Made by a program: the position numbers and the translations under genes
Source: an uncultured Holophagaceae bacterium
Lineage (GTDB): Bacteria > Acidobacteriota > Holophagae > Holophagales > Holophagaceae
Direction of reading: 5' to 3'
DNA: 60,287 nt
Assembly: GCA_903913215.1 (NCBI GenBank)
Contig: CAIWKE010000017.1
Span: forward strand, 1-60,287
Notes under the pieces: model-generated
Seen by the model: only the letters and a program-made list of their open reading frames with translations
What the model was told of the DNA's origin: nothing
The model's database searches: none
Shown: positions 52,134 to 60,287 of the stretch, piece after piece
Numbering within the stretch: the first letter of the stretch is position 1
How the letters are laid out: each line of letters begins with the position of its first letter

Positions 52134-53371
52134 TTCCCACGCCTGCTGAAGCCCTGGCCCGCATCCTCGCCGAGGTGGCGCCCCTGCCGCCCCAGCGCCG
52201 CCCCCTGCCCGAGGTCCTGGGCCTTGCCCTGGGGGAAGACCTCCACTCCCGGGCGACGGTCCCGCCCTTTACCAACTCCGCCATGGACGGCTATGCCGTG
52301 CGCGCTGGAGATCTGGCAGCAGTTTCGCCCGAACAGCCGTTACGCCTGCGTGTGCTTGGTGATCTTGCCGCGGGCGATACGCCCCGGCAGCCCGTGGGCC
52401 CCGGCGAGGCCCTGCGCATCATGACCGGCGCACCTCTGCCGGAGGGAGCGGACACCGTGGTGCCCGTGGAGCAGACCACGCGGGGCGATGGAGCTGGGGA
52501 GGCCTGGGTGGAACTGCACCAGCCCCAGCGAGCGGGCCTGCACGTCCGGCACACCGGAGAGGACCTGCGGGAAGGTCAGCTCCTGCTGCGGGCGGGCCAC
52601 GGCCTGCGGCCCGGGGATCTCGGGGCCCTGGCGGCGGCGGGCATCCCTGAGCTGGCCGTGCACCGGCGCCTGCGCGTAGCGGTGCTCACCACCGGCGACG
52701 AACTGGTGGATGTCAGCGAGGAGCCCGGCCCTGGCCGCATCCGGGACGCCAACATCCACGCCCTCTGCGCCCAGGTGCGGGCCTGTGGGGCCACGCCGCT
52801 GCCCTTCGAGCGGATCCCCGACGACCGGGAGCGCCTGCTGCAGACCCTGCGCCAGGCCCTGGAAGCAGATGTGGTGCTCACCACCGGCGGCATCTCCGTG
52901 GGCGATTACGACCACATGAAGGGCCTGCTGGAGGAACTGGGCGCCCAGCGTATCTTCTGGAAGGTGGCGCAAAAGCCCGGCGGCCCCCTGGGCTTCTGGA
53001 AGCTCGGCGAGACGCCCATCTTCGGCATCCCCGGCAACCCCGTGGCCGCCATGCTCATGGTGGAGGAGTTCGTCCGCCCCGCCCTGCGCCGCCTCATGGG
53101 CTTCACCAAGCTGCATCGCCCCATGGTGGAGGCCAGCCTGGAGGGCGGCTGGGCGGGCAAGCTGGGCGACCACCGCACCACCTACTTGCGTGTGGTGGCT
53201 GAGCGCGCAGGTGCCGCCTACCGCGCCCAGCTCACGGGTCCCCAGGGCTCCGCCATCCTCTCCTCTATGATCCTGGCCAACGCCCTGGCCGTCATTCCCG
53301 CCGGTGTGGATCGGGTGGAACCAGGGGGGCAGGTAACCCTGCATTTGACGGATGAGAACGAGGATCACTGA
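52130..53371 (+). CDS. moeA: Molybdopterin molybdenumtransferase MoeA
   Basis: The 413-residue enzyme inserts molybdate (or tungstate) into adenylated molybdopterin. Motifs are VPPFTNSAMDGYAVRAGD, GEALRIMTGAPLPEGADTVV, STTGDEL-like VLTTGDELVDV, TTGGISVGDYDHMKG and IFGIPGNPVAAMLM. The C-terminal MoeA domain IV is present. GTG 52130 overlaps the preceding stop. Its nearness to TupABC and AOR suggests service to the tungsten cofactor. Confidence 0.94.
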   Translation: MIPTPAEALARILAEVAPLPPQRRPLPEVLGLALGEDLHSRATVPPFTNSAMDGYAVRAGDLAAVSPEQPLRLRVLGDLAAGDTPRQPVGPGEALRIMTGAPLPEGADTVVPVEQTTRGDGAGEAWVELHQPQRAGLHVRHTGEDLREGQLLLRAGHGLRPGDLGALAAAGIPELAVHRRLRVAVLTTGDELVDVSEEPGPGRIRDANIHALCAQVRACGATPLPFERIPDDRERLLQTLRQALEADVVLTTGGISVGDYDHMKGLLEELGAQRIFWKVAQKPGGPLGFWKLGETPIFGIPGNPVAAMLMVEEFVRPALRRLMGFTKLHRPMVEASLEGGWAGKLGDHRTTYLRVVAERAGAAYRAQLTGPQGSAILSSMILANALAVIPAGVDRVEPGGQVTLHLTDENEDH

Positions 53372-53479
53372 AGTAAAAATGACCGGGGCGGGCTCGGTCG
53401 CCCTCCCTGGTAAATTCGTTTTGGATCGAGGAAGCAGGCAAGCGCTGGGTTCAATGCACTGTTGTGCCAGGGACTCGGC

Positions 53480-54976
53480 CTAGGGCGTTACCACCACCTG
53501 CACCGTGCGCGTCACACTCCCGTAGGGCCCCTGGGCCTCCAGGGTATAGGTGGTGGTGGCCGTGGGGTGGACCGTGGCGCTGCCCCCGGTGACCCAGCCC
53601 ACCTCGGGGCTGAGAAACCACCGGGTCGCATTGGCGCTGGTCCAGCTGAGCAGGGCGCTGGCTCCCTTGGCGATGGAGGCGGGGCTGGCCGCGAAGGTGG
53701 GCAGGGTGGGGGCCGAGCCGGTGGGGTCAGCGGTGTAGACGATGCTCATCTGGACCACCTCCAAGTCCGACCCCTTGATGCCCGACAGGGTGGCCAGTTG
53801 GGTGTTGTCCCAGCGGTCGTCCGGGGCACCGGAGATGAACCATGCGCTCCCGTTGTCGGCCAGGATGAGGCCGTAGCGTTTCAAGGCGGTGAGCACCACT
53901 TTGGCCTGGGCAGGGTAGGCACTGATGTCCACGCTGGCCTTCAGGCGCACCCGCAGGCCCATGGGGGGCGCGTTGGTGCTGGTGTTGCTCGAGGCCCAGT
54001 GTGTGGCGGGCAACACATAGGCCTTGCGGGAGGTGGGCACCGTGAAGCGCAGGGCATGGTTGATGGCCCCGGCGGCCACCTCGTCGTACCGGGCCAGGCC
54101 CGGGAAGATGGGCAGCCCGGCCGCGTCAGCGCTGGTCCAGCCATAGGGCCGCAGCGTATTGGCCTTCAAGTCCCAGGTGGCGGCGGAGTCCGCGGTCCAG
54201 CTGCCGTCGGCTTGAAGGAAGGCGCGGTACAGCTCGTAGAGGGTGCAGGTGTCCCGGTCCAGGACGAGCACGTGGCGATCTCCCGTGGAAGCACTGCCGC
54301 CCTCCACGGCTGCGGTGGCGGGGATGGGCGTGGGGCCGGGGTCGCTTTCGCTGCCGTAGGCGGTGAAGGTCACGGGCACCTTGGCCTGAGAGGAGGAACC
54401 CACGACGGCATAGGGGATGCCGATGGGAGCACCGGCCCAGAGGCCCGCGCCGAAGTCCGGGTGCAGGCCCGTGCCTGCGCCGATGAAGGTGATGATGGCC
54501 GCGCTGTTGGGGTCCACGGGGTCGGCGGAGACATCGCGGTTCCAGGGGTTGTCAGCAGGGAAGGGGAGGAAGCCCTGGAGGCTGGCGCCGGGACCCAAGG
54601 CAGCGCCGTTGCAGGCCCCGGCAGGTGCTTGCAACGACACGGTCACCAGGGTCTGGGCCGATTTGGTGGCATCAGCTGCGCTGACGGCCTGTACATGGAA
54701 GGTTCCGGCCGTGGCCGGTGCGGTGTAGACGCCTGCGGTGGTGATGGTGCCGCCCGCGGCTTCCAGGACGCTCCAAGTGACAGCGGTGTTGGTACTGCCC
54801 GTCACCGTGGCCGTGAAGGTCTGCGTACCGCCCGTCCAGAGGCTGACGTTCGCAGGCATGATGAACACACTGATGGAAGCCGGCGGTGGGGGCAGGATGG
54901 GCAAGACGGTCTTGCTGCTGCCACAGCCCATGGTCAAAGTCAGCAGTGCCCCGAAGGCCAATCCCATTCCGCGCAT
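53480..54976 (-). CDS. Secreted lipoprotein with Ig-like (Big_2) N-terminal domain
   Basis: The 498-residue protein has a lipobox (LTLTMGC) and a Ser/Pro linker, then an Ig-like domain (ASISVFIMPANVSLWTGGTQ, TWSVLEAAGG, GVYTAPATAGTFHV). A large central domain has FPADNPWNRDVSADPVDPNS, VLVLDRDTCTLYELYRAF, GLPIFPGLARYDEVAAG and INHALRFTVPTSR. The end repeats an Ig-like or PKD-like motif (WTSANATRWFLSPEVG). The central part resembles secreted proteins of soil Acidobacteriota, function unknown. No catalytic set is evident. It stands alone. Confidence 0.65.
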   Translation of the reverse strand: MRGMGLAFGALLTLTMGCGSSKTVLPILPPPPASISVFIMPANVSLWTGGTQTFTATVTGSTNTAVTWSVLEAAGGTITTAGVYTAPATAGTFHVQAVSAADATKSAQTLVTVSLQAPAGACNGAALGPGASLQGFLPFPADNPWNRDVSADPVDPNSAAIITFIGAGTGLHPDFGAGLWAGAPIGIPYAVVGSSSQAKVPVTFTAYGSESDPGPTPIPATAAVEGGSASTGDRHVLVLDRDTCTLYELYRAFLQADGSWTADSAATWDLKANTLRPYGWTSADAAGLPIFPGLARYDEVAAGAINHALRFTVPTSRKAYVLPATHWASSNTSTNAPPMGLRVRLKASVDISAYPAQAKVVLTALKRYGLILADNGSAWFISGAPDDRWDNTQLATLSGIKGSDLEVVQMSIVYTADPTGSAPTLPTFAASPASIAKGASALLSWTSANATRWFLSPEVGWVTGGSATVHPTATTTYTLEAQGPYGSVTRTVQVVVTP

Positions 54977-55091
54977 GGGTCCTCCCTGGATGTGGTTCGA
55001 GACCTTGAGTGTTGTCGCGCCCCAGGGAAAGTCAATCGCCCGAAGGGTCTAGCGCTGGGCCGTGGCACACTAAACGGACCTAGAGGTCACC

Positions 55092-56459
55092 ATGAGCACT
55101 GAGCCCAGCTTCCGCGAAAAGTATTCGTTCCCCGCCAGCTACTGGAACGCGAACCTCACGGAGCTCTTCGAGCGGGCGGCCTACTATTCCATGGCCAGCT
55201 TCATCGTCATCTACCTGGGGCGCCTGGGGCTGGGCGACTACTGGCCCAGCACGCTGAACGGCATCCTCTGGTTCCTGGTCTACTTCCTGCCCATCCTCAG
55301 CGGCACCATCGCGGACCAGATCGGCTTCCGCCGCAGCCTCCTCATGGCCTGTGTACTGCTGGTCTGCGGCTACTTCCTCATGGGCTATCCCGTCTGGTTC
55401 GGTGGCCAGACCCTGGCCCTGCAGGCGGGTAAGGACGTCACCGCGGGCCTGGGCGTCATGGTGCCCGTGGCGGCGGCCATCGTGCTGATTGGCGTCGGCG
55501 GCTCCTTCGTGAAGCCCTGCATCGCGGGCACCGTGCAGCGCACGCACCTGGGCAAGGCCACCCTGGCCTTCGCCATCTTCTACATGGTCATCAACATCGG
55601 GAGCGTCTTCGGCCGTCTCACGGCCTTCTACGTGCGGACCAAGCTGGGCAAGCTGGACACCATCTTCATCGTTTCCATGATCGCCGCCCTGCTGGCCTTC
55701 CTGGTGGTGATGCTGCTCTACCGGGACCCCGAGACGGCCGTGGACCCGGACAAGCCCAAGCACAGCCTCGCCGACATCTTCTTCGGCATGTTCAAGGTGC
55801 TGCGCAGCGGTCGCTTCGCCCTCTTCCTGGTGGTGAGCAGCGGATTCTATTTCATCTACAACCAGGTCTACAACGTACTGCCCCTCTATGTGAAGAAGAC
55901 CGTGGAGCTGAGCCCCGCCATGGACCTCTACACCATGGCCAACCCCATCACCATCGTGCTGTTCCAGCTGCTCATCACGAAGCTCCTTGGCAAGCTGCCC
56001 CCCATCAAGTCCATCATCATCGGCACCGTCATCATCGGCCTGGCCATGCTGATCAATGTGGCGCCCCTTTATATGGCGGGGGGCGTGACCCTGCGCGTGT
56101 GGCTGCCTCTGGGCAGCCTCTTCGTCGTCATGACCGTGGCCCTCATCGCCTTCGGTGAGCTGTTCGCCTCCAGCCGCCTCTACGAGTACATCGGTTCTCT
56201 GGCGCCCAAGGGCCAGGAGGGCCTCTTCCTGGGCTACGCGAACCTGCCCATGGCCATCGGCAGTCTGGTGGGCGGCCCCGCCGGGGCCTGGCTCTTCAAC
56301 AAGGTCATGTGCGCCGGGGCTGTGAAGCTCCCCAGCGGCCTCCTGGCCCTGGACCCCAAGGCCGCCGCCACCGGCTGGATCATCCTCACCCTCTTCGGCC
56401 TCGGCAGCGCGGCGAGCCTCTGGGTCTACAACCGCTGGCTGCAGAGGCAGGCGATCTGA
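55092..56459 (+). CDS. POT-family proton-coupled oligopeptide transporter
   Basis: The 455-residue membrane protein begins with the POT signature ANLTELFERAAYYSMASFIV (the ExxER-like proton/substrate motif), then YFLPILSGTIADQIGFRRSL. It has about 12 hydrophobic segments; the second family region appears as NIGSVFGRLTAFYVRTKLG. It should import di- or tripeptides with protons. It precedes homogentisate dioxygenase by 95 bp; that gap contains the degenerate repeat F. Confidence 0.9.
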   Translation: MSTEPSFREKYSFPASYWNANLTELFERAAYYSMASFIVIYLGRLGLGDYWPSTLNGILWFLVYFLPILSGTIADQIGFRRSLLMACVLLVCGYFLMGYPVWFGGQTLALQAGKDVTAGLGVMVPVAAAIVLIGVGGSFVKPCIAGTVQRTHLGKATLAFAIFYMVINIGSVFGRLTAFYVRTKLGKLDTIFIVSMIAALLAFLVVMLLYRDPETAVDPDKPKHSLADIFFGMFKVLRSGRFALFLVVSSGFYFIYNQVYNVLPLYVKKTVELSPAMDLYTMANPITIVLFQLLITKLLGKLPPIKSIIIGTVIIGLAMLINVAPLYMAGGVTLRVWLPLGSLFVVMTVALIAFGELFASSRLYEYIGSLAPKGQEGLFLGYANLPMAIGSLVGGPAGAWLFNKVMCAGAVKLPSGLLALDPKAAATGWIILTLFGLGSAASLWVYNRWLQRQAI

Positions 56460-56468
56460 ACAGACAGG

Positions 56469-56508
56469 TCCACAGATTTCACAGATTAATAGGGACCGGA
56501 TCTGTGGA
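56469..56508. repeat. Degenerate inverted repeat F (CACAGATT family)
   Basis: The arms tccacagat (56469-56477) and atctgtgga (56500-56508) are perfect 9-bp complements; a second left unit ttcacagatta follows the first at 9-nt step. The layout of repeated units and reverse complement parallels elements A-E in shorter form. It lies between the POT and hmgA genes. Confidence 0.6.
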
Positions 56509-56554
56509 TAAAATTCTTTTTTGGAGATAATGAAACCCCGCTCCCGAGGTTCCC

Positions 56555-57697
56555 ATGTCCCAGAAGGCAACGCTGCTCTTCCCCCTGCGCAAGGGTGTCC
56601 ACGCGCGGCAGGCCCACGTGGACCTTCCGCCGGGCACCTTCGAGGAGGAACATGCGCGCCAGGGCTTTTTCGGGCGCACCACGCACCTGTACCGCCTGCA
56701 CCCGGTCACGGACTGGACCCGCATCGAGGGGCCTCTGCGGCCCCACAGCTACGACCTGAATCACCTGAAGACTTCAGCAGAAGAGGCTGTCCGAGCCTCG
56801 ATGCTGGGCTCCACGGAGGCCGCCTATGCGCCCATCTGCCTGCTGCACAATCAGGACGTGGCCCTGCACTGGGTGGCGCCTGCGGCCATGGACTTCTTTT
56901 ACCGGAATGCCGATGGCGATGATGTCTACTACATCCACGCCGGGGCCGGGAAGCTGGAGACCAGCTTCGGTGCCCTGACCTATGCCACCGGTGACTATCT
57001 GGTGATCCCTCGGGGCACCACGTATCGTTTCCTGCCCACCCATGGCGAACAGCGCTACCTGCTCATCGAAAGCTTCAGTGAGGTCACCATCCCCGACCGG
57101 AATCAGCTCGGTCCCAACGCCATCTTCGACCCGGCCATGATCGACACGCCAGAGCTGGAGCCCTACGATGCGACACCTGGAGAGTGGGCCGTCCACATCA
57201 AGCGCGAAGGTCAGATCACCAAGGTCTTCTACCCTTTCAACCCCCTGGATGTGGTGGGCTGGAAGGGGGACCTCACGGTCTGGCGCATCAACGTGAAGGA
57301 CATCCGGCCCGTGCTCAGCGCCCGCTACCACCTGCCGCCCAGCGCCCACAGCACCTTCATCGCCCAGAACTTCGTCATCTGCTCCTTCCTGCCCCGGCCC
57401 TTCGAGGAAGAAGAAGGCGCCATGCGCGTGCCCTTCTTCCATTCCAACATCGACTACGACGAGGTGCTGTTCTACAGCGCGGGTCACTTCTTCAGCCGGG
57501 ACGGCATCGGCGCGGGGATGATGACCTGGCATCCCCAGGGCATCCACCACGGCCCCCACCCCAATGCCATCCCCCTCAGCCGCACCAAGGACCGCACGGA
57601 CGAGGTGGCCGTCATGGTGGACACCTACCGGCCCCTGAAAGCCACGCCTGCGGCGGAACTGGTGGAGAACCCCGACTACTGGGCCTCCTGGAAGTAG
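56555..57697 (+). CDS. hmgA: Homogentisate 1,2-dioxygenase
   Basis: The 380-residue protein opens the homogentisate ring in tyrosine and phenylalanine breakdown. It has the cupin-like motifs ADGDDVYYIHAGAGKLETSF, TYATGDYLVIPRGTTYRF and the metal-site region VPFFHSNIDYDEVLFYSAG with HPQGIHHGPHPNA near the end. It is shorter than the human enzyme (about 445) but typical of a bacterial branch. The ATG at 56555 follows CGAGG. No fumarylacetoacetase gene is adjacent. Confidence 0.9.
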   Translation: MSQKATLLFPLRKGVHARQAHVDLPPGTFEEEHARQGFFGRTTHLYRLHPVTDWTRIEGPLRPHSYDLNHLKTSAEEAVRASMLGSTEAAYAPICLLHNQDVALHWVAPAAMDFFYRNADGDDVYYIHAGAGKLETSFGALTYATGDYLVIPRGTTYRFLPTHGEQRYLLIESFSEVTIPDRNQLGPNAIFDPAMIDTPELEPYDATPGEWAVHIKREGQITKVFYPFNPLDVVGWKGDLTVWRINVKDIRPVLSARYHLPPSAHSTFIAQNFVICSFLPRPFEEEEGAMRVPFFHSNIDYDEVLFYSAGHFFSRDGIGAGMMTWHPQGIHHGPHPNAIPLSRTKDRTDEVAVMVDTYRPLKATPAAELVENPDYWASWK

Positions 57698-57844
57698 GAG
57701 AGCCTCGCAAATTCCGACAAGGCCCCGTGGGGCTTTCGGAGCTCGCTTGGGGGTGGCCCAGGCGATTTCTTGAAAGCGGTCCTGTTGGGGGTGGACGAAC
57801 CTCTCGACACTTGGGACATGATCCCTTCTTGTATCGGAGAACCC

Positions 57845-59452
57845 ATGTCCAGCTCCTCCAGCCGCACCGGTGTCTTTCGGCTTCATTCCAGGCTGGTGGT
57901 CGGCCTGCTCGGTCTTGGGCTCCTCCAGGCCTGCGGCGGGGGTGGGGGTACCGCAGCCCCTGCTCCCACGCCCATTTCCACCACTCGCACCCTCAGCGGT
58001 CTGGTGACCTACGACTTCGTGCCGACGGCCTACAACCTGAGCACCCAGGTCGGGGGGCTCAACTTCGCTGGTGCTGTCCAGAAACCCGTCCGCAATGGCC
58101 TGGTCCAGGTGATGAACGGGAATGCGGTGCTGGCTGCAGGTGTCACCGATGCCACCGGGCACTACAGCCTGACCTTCACACCTCCGGCCAGCGGCACCCT
58201 GCAGTTGGTGGCCCTGGCTTCCTGTGCCAACCCCGCCATCATCGTGCAGGACAACACCTCCTCTGGCGCTGCCCTTGGGCTGAGCGCGACCGTGGGTACC
58301 GGCAACAGCCTGGATCTGCGTGCCACCCACGGTTGGACCGGCAGCAGTTACAGCGCGGCAGATCGGCAGGCGGCCCCCTTCGCGATCCTCGATTCCATGT
58401 ACACCGCCAGTCAGGCTTTCCTCGCGGTGCGGCCCGGCGTGGTCTTCCCGACCCTGAAGGTGAACTGGAGCCCCAACAACGCACCTCAGACGGGCACCGT
58501 GGCCCTGGGCCAGATCGGCACCTCTCACTTCTCCCCAGCGGACAACCAGATCTACATCCTTGGCAAGGAGGGGGCTGATACCGACGAGTTCGACAGCCAT
58601 GTGATCGTCCACGAGTGGGCCCACTTCTTCGAGCGGAACCTCTCCCGTTCGGACAGTCCCGGCGGGCCCCATGGGGGCGGTGACATCCTGGATCCGCGCC
58701 TGGCCTTCGGTGAAGGCTACGGCAACGCCCTGGCGGCCATGCTGCTGCCTGAGTCGGTCTACGTGGATACGGTCTGGAGTGGTGGCACGATCCGGGCCTT
58801 CGGTTTCGATGCGGAAACTGCTCCCATCCCCACGGATGATGCCCTACCCAGCGTCTTCTCGGAAACCACGGTGATGCGCCTGCTCTATGACATTTTCGAT
58901 GGCGGCGCCAGTGAGTCCTACGATCAGGTCCAGGCCGGCCTGGGGGTCATCTACGATGTGCTGATCGGCCCCGAAAAGGGCACGGATGCGCTCACGACCA
59001 TGGCCTCCTTCATCACGGGCCTGAAGGCCCAGGCGGGCATCAGCACCGCGGCGGTGGACGCGCTGTTGGCTCATTACCAGATCGGCCCCATCAGCAGCCA
59101 ATGGGGGGATGGTGATCCGGACCTGGCTGCCATGTACACCCAGGTGAACGCCGTTCCCTACAGCGGGGTGATCCAGTTTGACGGTGGCTTCGACTCAAAT
59201 AAATGGCAGCAGAACCAGTATTTCGTGGGAGCTGGCACCGGTGGACAGCTCACGATCAAGACCACCTGCACCCAGGACGTAGACATCAAGGTCTTCCGTT
59301 CCGGCACCGTGGTGGCTGCAGCCGCGACCACCTCTGGCAATGAAACGGTATCGTTCAATTCCCTGGCGGGGGTGAAATACGTGGTCGTGATTACCGGCTA
59401 CGGTGCGACCACAGGCCCCTACAACGTCGGCGTCTCCATCACCGCGCCCTGA
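57845..59452 (+). CDS. Secreted lipoprotein with HExxH metallopeptidase motif
   Basis: The 535-residue protein has a lipobox (LGLLQAC) and a Gly/Ala-rich linker. A carboxypeptidase-regulatory-like domain follows (NGLVQVMNGNAVLAAGVTDA, TGHYSLTFTPPASG). A zinc-binding helix VIVHEWAHFFERNLS (HExxH) comes next, with LAFGEGYGNALAAMLLPES downstream as a likely third ligand (Glu). A C-terminal beta-sandwich (QLTIKTTCTQDVDIKVF) resembles pre-peptidase domains. It is likely an extracellular zinc peptidase of unknown family. CGGAG precedes ATG 57845. Confidence 0.72.
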   Translation: MSSSSSRTGVFRLHSRLVVGLLGLGLLQACGGGGGTAAPAPTPISTTRTLSGLVTYDFVPTAYNLSTQVGGLNFAGAVQKPVRNGLVQVMNGNAVLAAGVTDATGHYSLTFTPPASGTLQLVALASCANPAIIVQDNTSSGAALGLSATVGTGNSLDLRATHGWTGSSYSAADRQAAPFAILDSMYTASQAFLAVRPGVVFPTLKVNWSPNNAPQTGTVALGQIGTSHFSPADNQIYILGKEGADTDEFDSHVIVHEWAHFFERNLSRSDSPGGPHGGGDILDPRLAFGEGYGNALAAMLLPESVYVDTVWSGGTIRAFGFDAETAPIPTDDALPSVFSETTVMRLLYDIFDGGASESYDQVQAGLGVIYDVLIGPEKGTDALTTMASFITGLKAQAGISTAAVDALLAHYQIGPISSQWGDGDPDLAAMYTQVNAVPYSGVIQFDGGFDSNKWQQNQYFVGAGTGGQLTIKTTCTQDVDIKVFRSGTVVAAAATTSGNETVSFNSLAGVKYVVVITGYGATTGPYNVGVSITAP

Positions 59453-59485
59453 ATCCAGCCCCTGTCACCTCACGGAGTCGACCCC

Positions 59486-59968
59486 ATGTTCTCGCTCGGA
59501 ATTGCCCTCACCACCCTGCTGATCACCCTGCCGGGCTCCGGTACGCCCCCCGCCAAGGCTGCGACCAAGGCCGCACCCACGCACAAATCCAAGGTCCCCG
59601 TTACCGTGACTACGGTCTTCGGAGAGGGCAAGGCCAGCATCACCCTTTGCTTCGATCAGGCGGTCACCGAAGCTTCCATCGGGGTCCGCGGTCTGGACGG
59701 GCTCCAGGTCACCCGTGTGCCAGGCATCGACAAGACCAGCTTCAGCCGGGGGGAGATCCTGAACCTGGACGTGTCCTTCTCGCCGGGCCCTGGCCGCTCC
59801 CACCTGGCCGTGGATATCGAGGGGAGGTTCCGGGGGCAGCGGCGCATGGGGGTTCAGACCTTTGCCGTGGGCAGCCCTTCCGCGGAGCAGCAGAAGCGGG
59901 CCGAAGACACCATCGTCACCACCCCTGAGGGCCAGCGGCTGAAGCTGATGCCCGTGAAGCAGCAGTGA
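59486..59968 (+). CDS. Secreted protein of unknown function
   Basis: The 160-residue protein has an N-terminal signal-like segment (LGIALTTLLITLPGSG), a Lys/Ala-rich stretch and a beta-rich body (VPVTVTTVFGEGKASITLCF, IGVRGLDGLQVTRVPG, ILNLDVSFSPGPGRSHLAVD). A charged tail ends the chain. I recognise no family. It follows the metallopeptidase gene by 33 bp with CGGAG before its ATG and precedes the CsgG-like gene by 52 bp, so the three may be an export-related operon. Confidence 0.6.
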   Translation: MFSLGIALTTLLITLPGSGTPPAKAATKAAPTHKSKVPVTVTTVFGEGKASITLCFDQAVTEASIGVRGLDGLQVTRVPGIDKTSFSRGEILNLDVSFSPGPGRSHLAVDIEGRFRGQRRMGVQTFAVGSPSAEQQKRAEDTIVTTPEGQRLKLMPVKQQ

Positions 59969-60020
59969 TCCGGGCTGCCTTCCCCTGCCTGGCCTGGACT
60001 TTTCACTTTGGAGCCTTCTG

Positions 60021-60287
60021 ATGCATTTTCGCAACGTCCTGCTTTACCTGCTGGCCCTGGTCGCCCTCTCCACGCCCGGCTTCGCCCAGAAGCGGCTGTC
60101 CAAGGAGGACAAGGCCAAGCTCCCCCGGGTGGCCATCCTCGAGTTTAAGGCCGCTCCGGATGCCTGGCACGGCTGGCATCACGGCGGCTGGGGCAACAAC
60201 ATGAGCACCATCTCCAACCAGCTCCGGGACATGTTCACCACGGAGATCATGGAGAAGGGCAAGAACAAGATCCGGGTCATCGAGCGG
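60021..60287 (+). CDS. CsgG/HfaB-like outer-membrane secretion protein (partial)
   Basis: The first 89 residues are visible before the window ends. They contain a signal peptide (LLYLLALVALSTPGFAQ), a charged SKEDKAKLPRVAILEF stretch and ISNQLRDMFTTEIMEKGKNK with IRVIER. The VAILEF start and the LRDMFTTEIMEKG helix followed by a short strand fit CsgG-type proteins, which form outer-membrane export channels or related assemblies. There is no lipobox cysteine in the visible part. TTGGAG precedes ATG 60021. Confidence 0.6.
   Translation, partial: MHFRNVLLYLLALVALSTPGFAQKRLSKEDKAKLPRVAILEFKAAPDAWHGWHHGGWGNNMSTISNQLRDMFTTEIMEKGKNKIRVIER

Noticed and set aside
53462-55102. 546-codon open frame on the plus strand
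   Set aside because: It is antisense to the Ig-like lipoprotein gene, which has a signal peptide, lipobox and coherent domains.
57715-57738. Terminator after hmgA
   Set aside because: The short ggcccc/ggggcc stem has only three T residues after it, so support is too weak.

Overview
The window is a 60.3 kb chromosomal piece of a GC-rich, Gram-negative, motile bacterium. The gene set looks like Acidobacteriota of the Holophaga/Geothrix type. It has a eukaryote-like citrate synthase of the kind known from Geobacteraceae, many secreted lipoproteins, a MotAB stator, a tungsten-type aldehyde oxidoreductase with its own tungstate importer, and homogentisate dioxygenase. This placement is inferred from recognised proteins; there is no rRNA in the window to confirm it. 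I see no tRNA, rRNA, CRISPR array or prophage.

Layout. 0-1.5 kb: one end of an IS21-family element (istA, partial istB). 1.5-6.1 kb: small secreted proteins (two standalone Cache proteins, a DUF4382 lipoprotein), an Rrf2 regulator with a flavin-oxidase-fold partner, a DUF2752 protein, a mini zinc ribbon and one frameshifted small gene. 6.1-12 kb (minus strand): FKBP isomerase, a cystathionine-synthase-type enzyme under a SAM-I riboswitch, a DapF-like protein lacking both catalytic cysteines, a DJ-1/PfpI protein and ThiC. 12-16 kb (plus): CheZ-like protein, phosphofructokinase, mannose-1-phosphate guanylyltransferase, cupin isomerase and a LolA-like protein. 16-21 kb: MotAB, deoxyhypusine-synthase-like protein, membrane-anchored methyltransferase, GluQ. 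21-27 kb: S20, the N-terminal half of a split transketolase, ArgS, a GxxExxY nuclease-fold gene and PyrG. 27-32.4 kb: a two-gene ATP-citrate-lyase-like operon convergent with the citrate synthase. 32.5-40 kb: LysS, FHA, DegT aminotransferase, PilZ, L9, HU. 40-43.5 kb: LysR/ALDH7 divergent pair and a histidine kinase. 43.5-53.4 kb: a tungsten/molybdenum island. 53.5-60.3 kb: secreted lipoproteins, POT peptide transporter, homogentisate dioxygenase and a CsgG-like start.

The metal island is the clearest cooperating set. TupABC imports tungstate, a ModE-like repressor probably senses oxyanion, and MoeA inserts metal into the pterin. The AOR catalytic subunit, a four-cluster ferredoxin and a ThiS/MoaD-like protein form the enzyme module. 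A glutamate-semialdehyde dehydrogenase gene sits inside the tup operon.

The most unusual feature is a dispersed family of inverted repeats with a shared design: an ACCGC-type head followed by 8-9 nt units repeated two to four times, then the reverse complement. One copy (24641-25105) encloses the GxxExxY PD-(D/E)XK-type gene. Other copies at 13.8, 19.3, 20.2, 51.1 and, in degenerate form, 56.5 kb have no gene. This looks like a mobile or domesticated nuclease/repeat system with solo derivatives.
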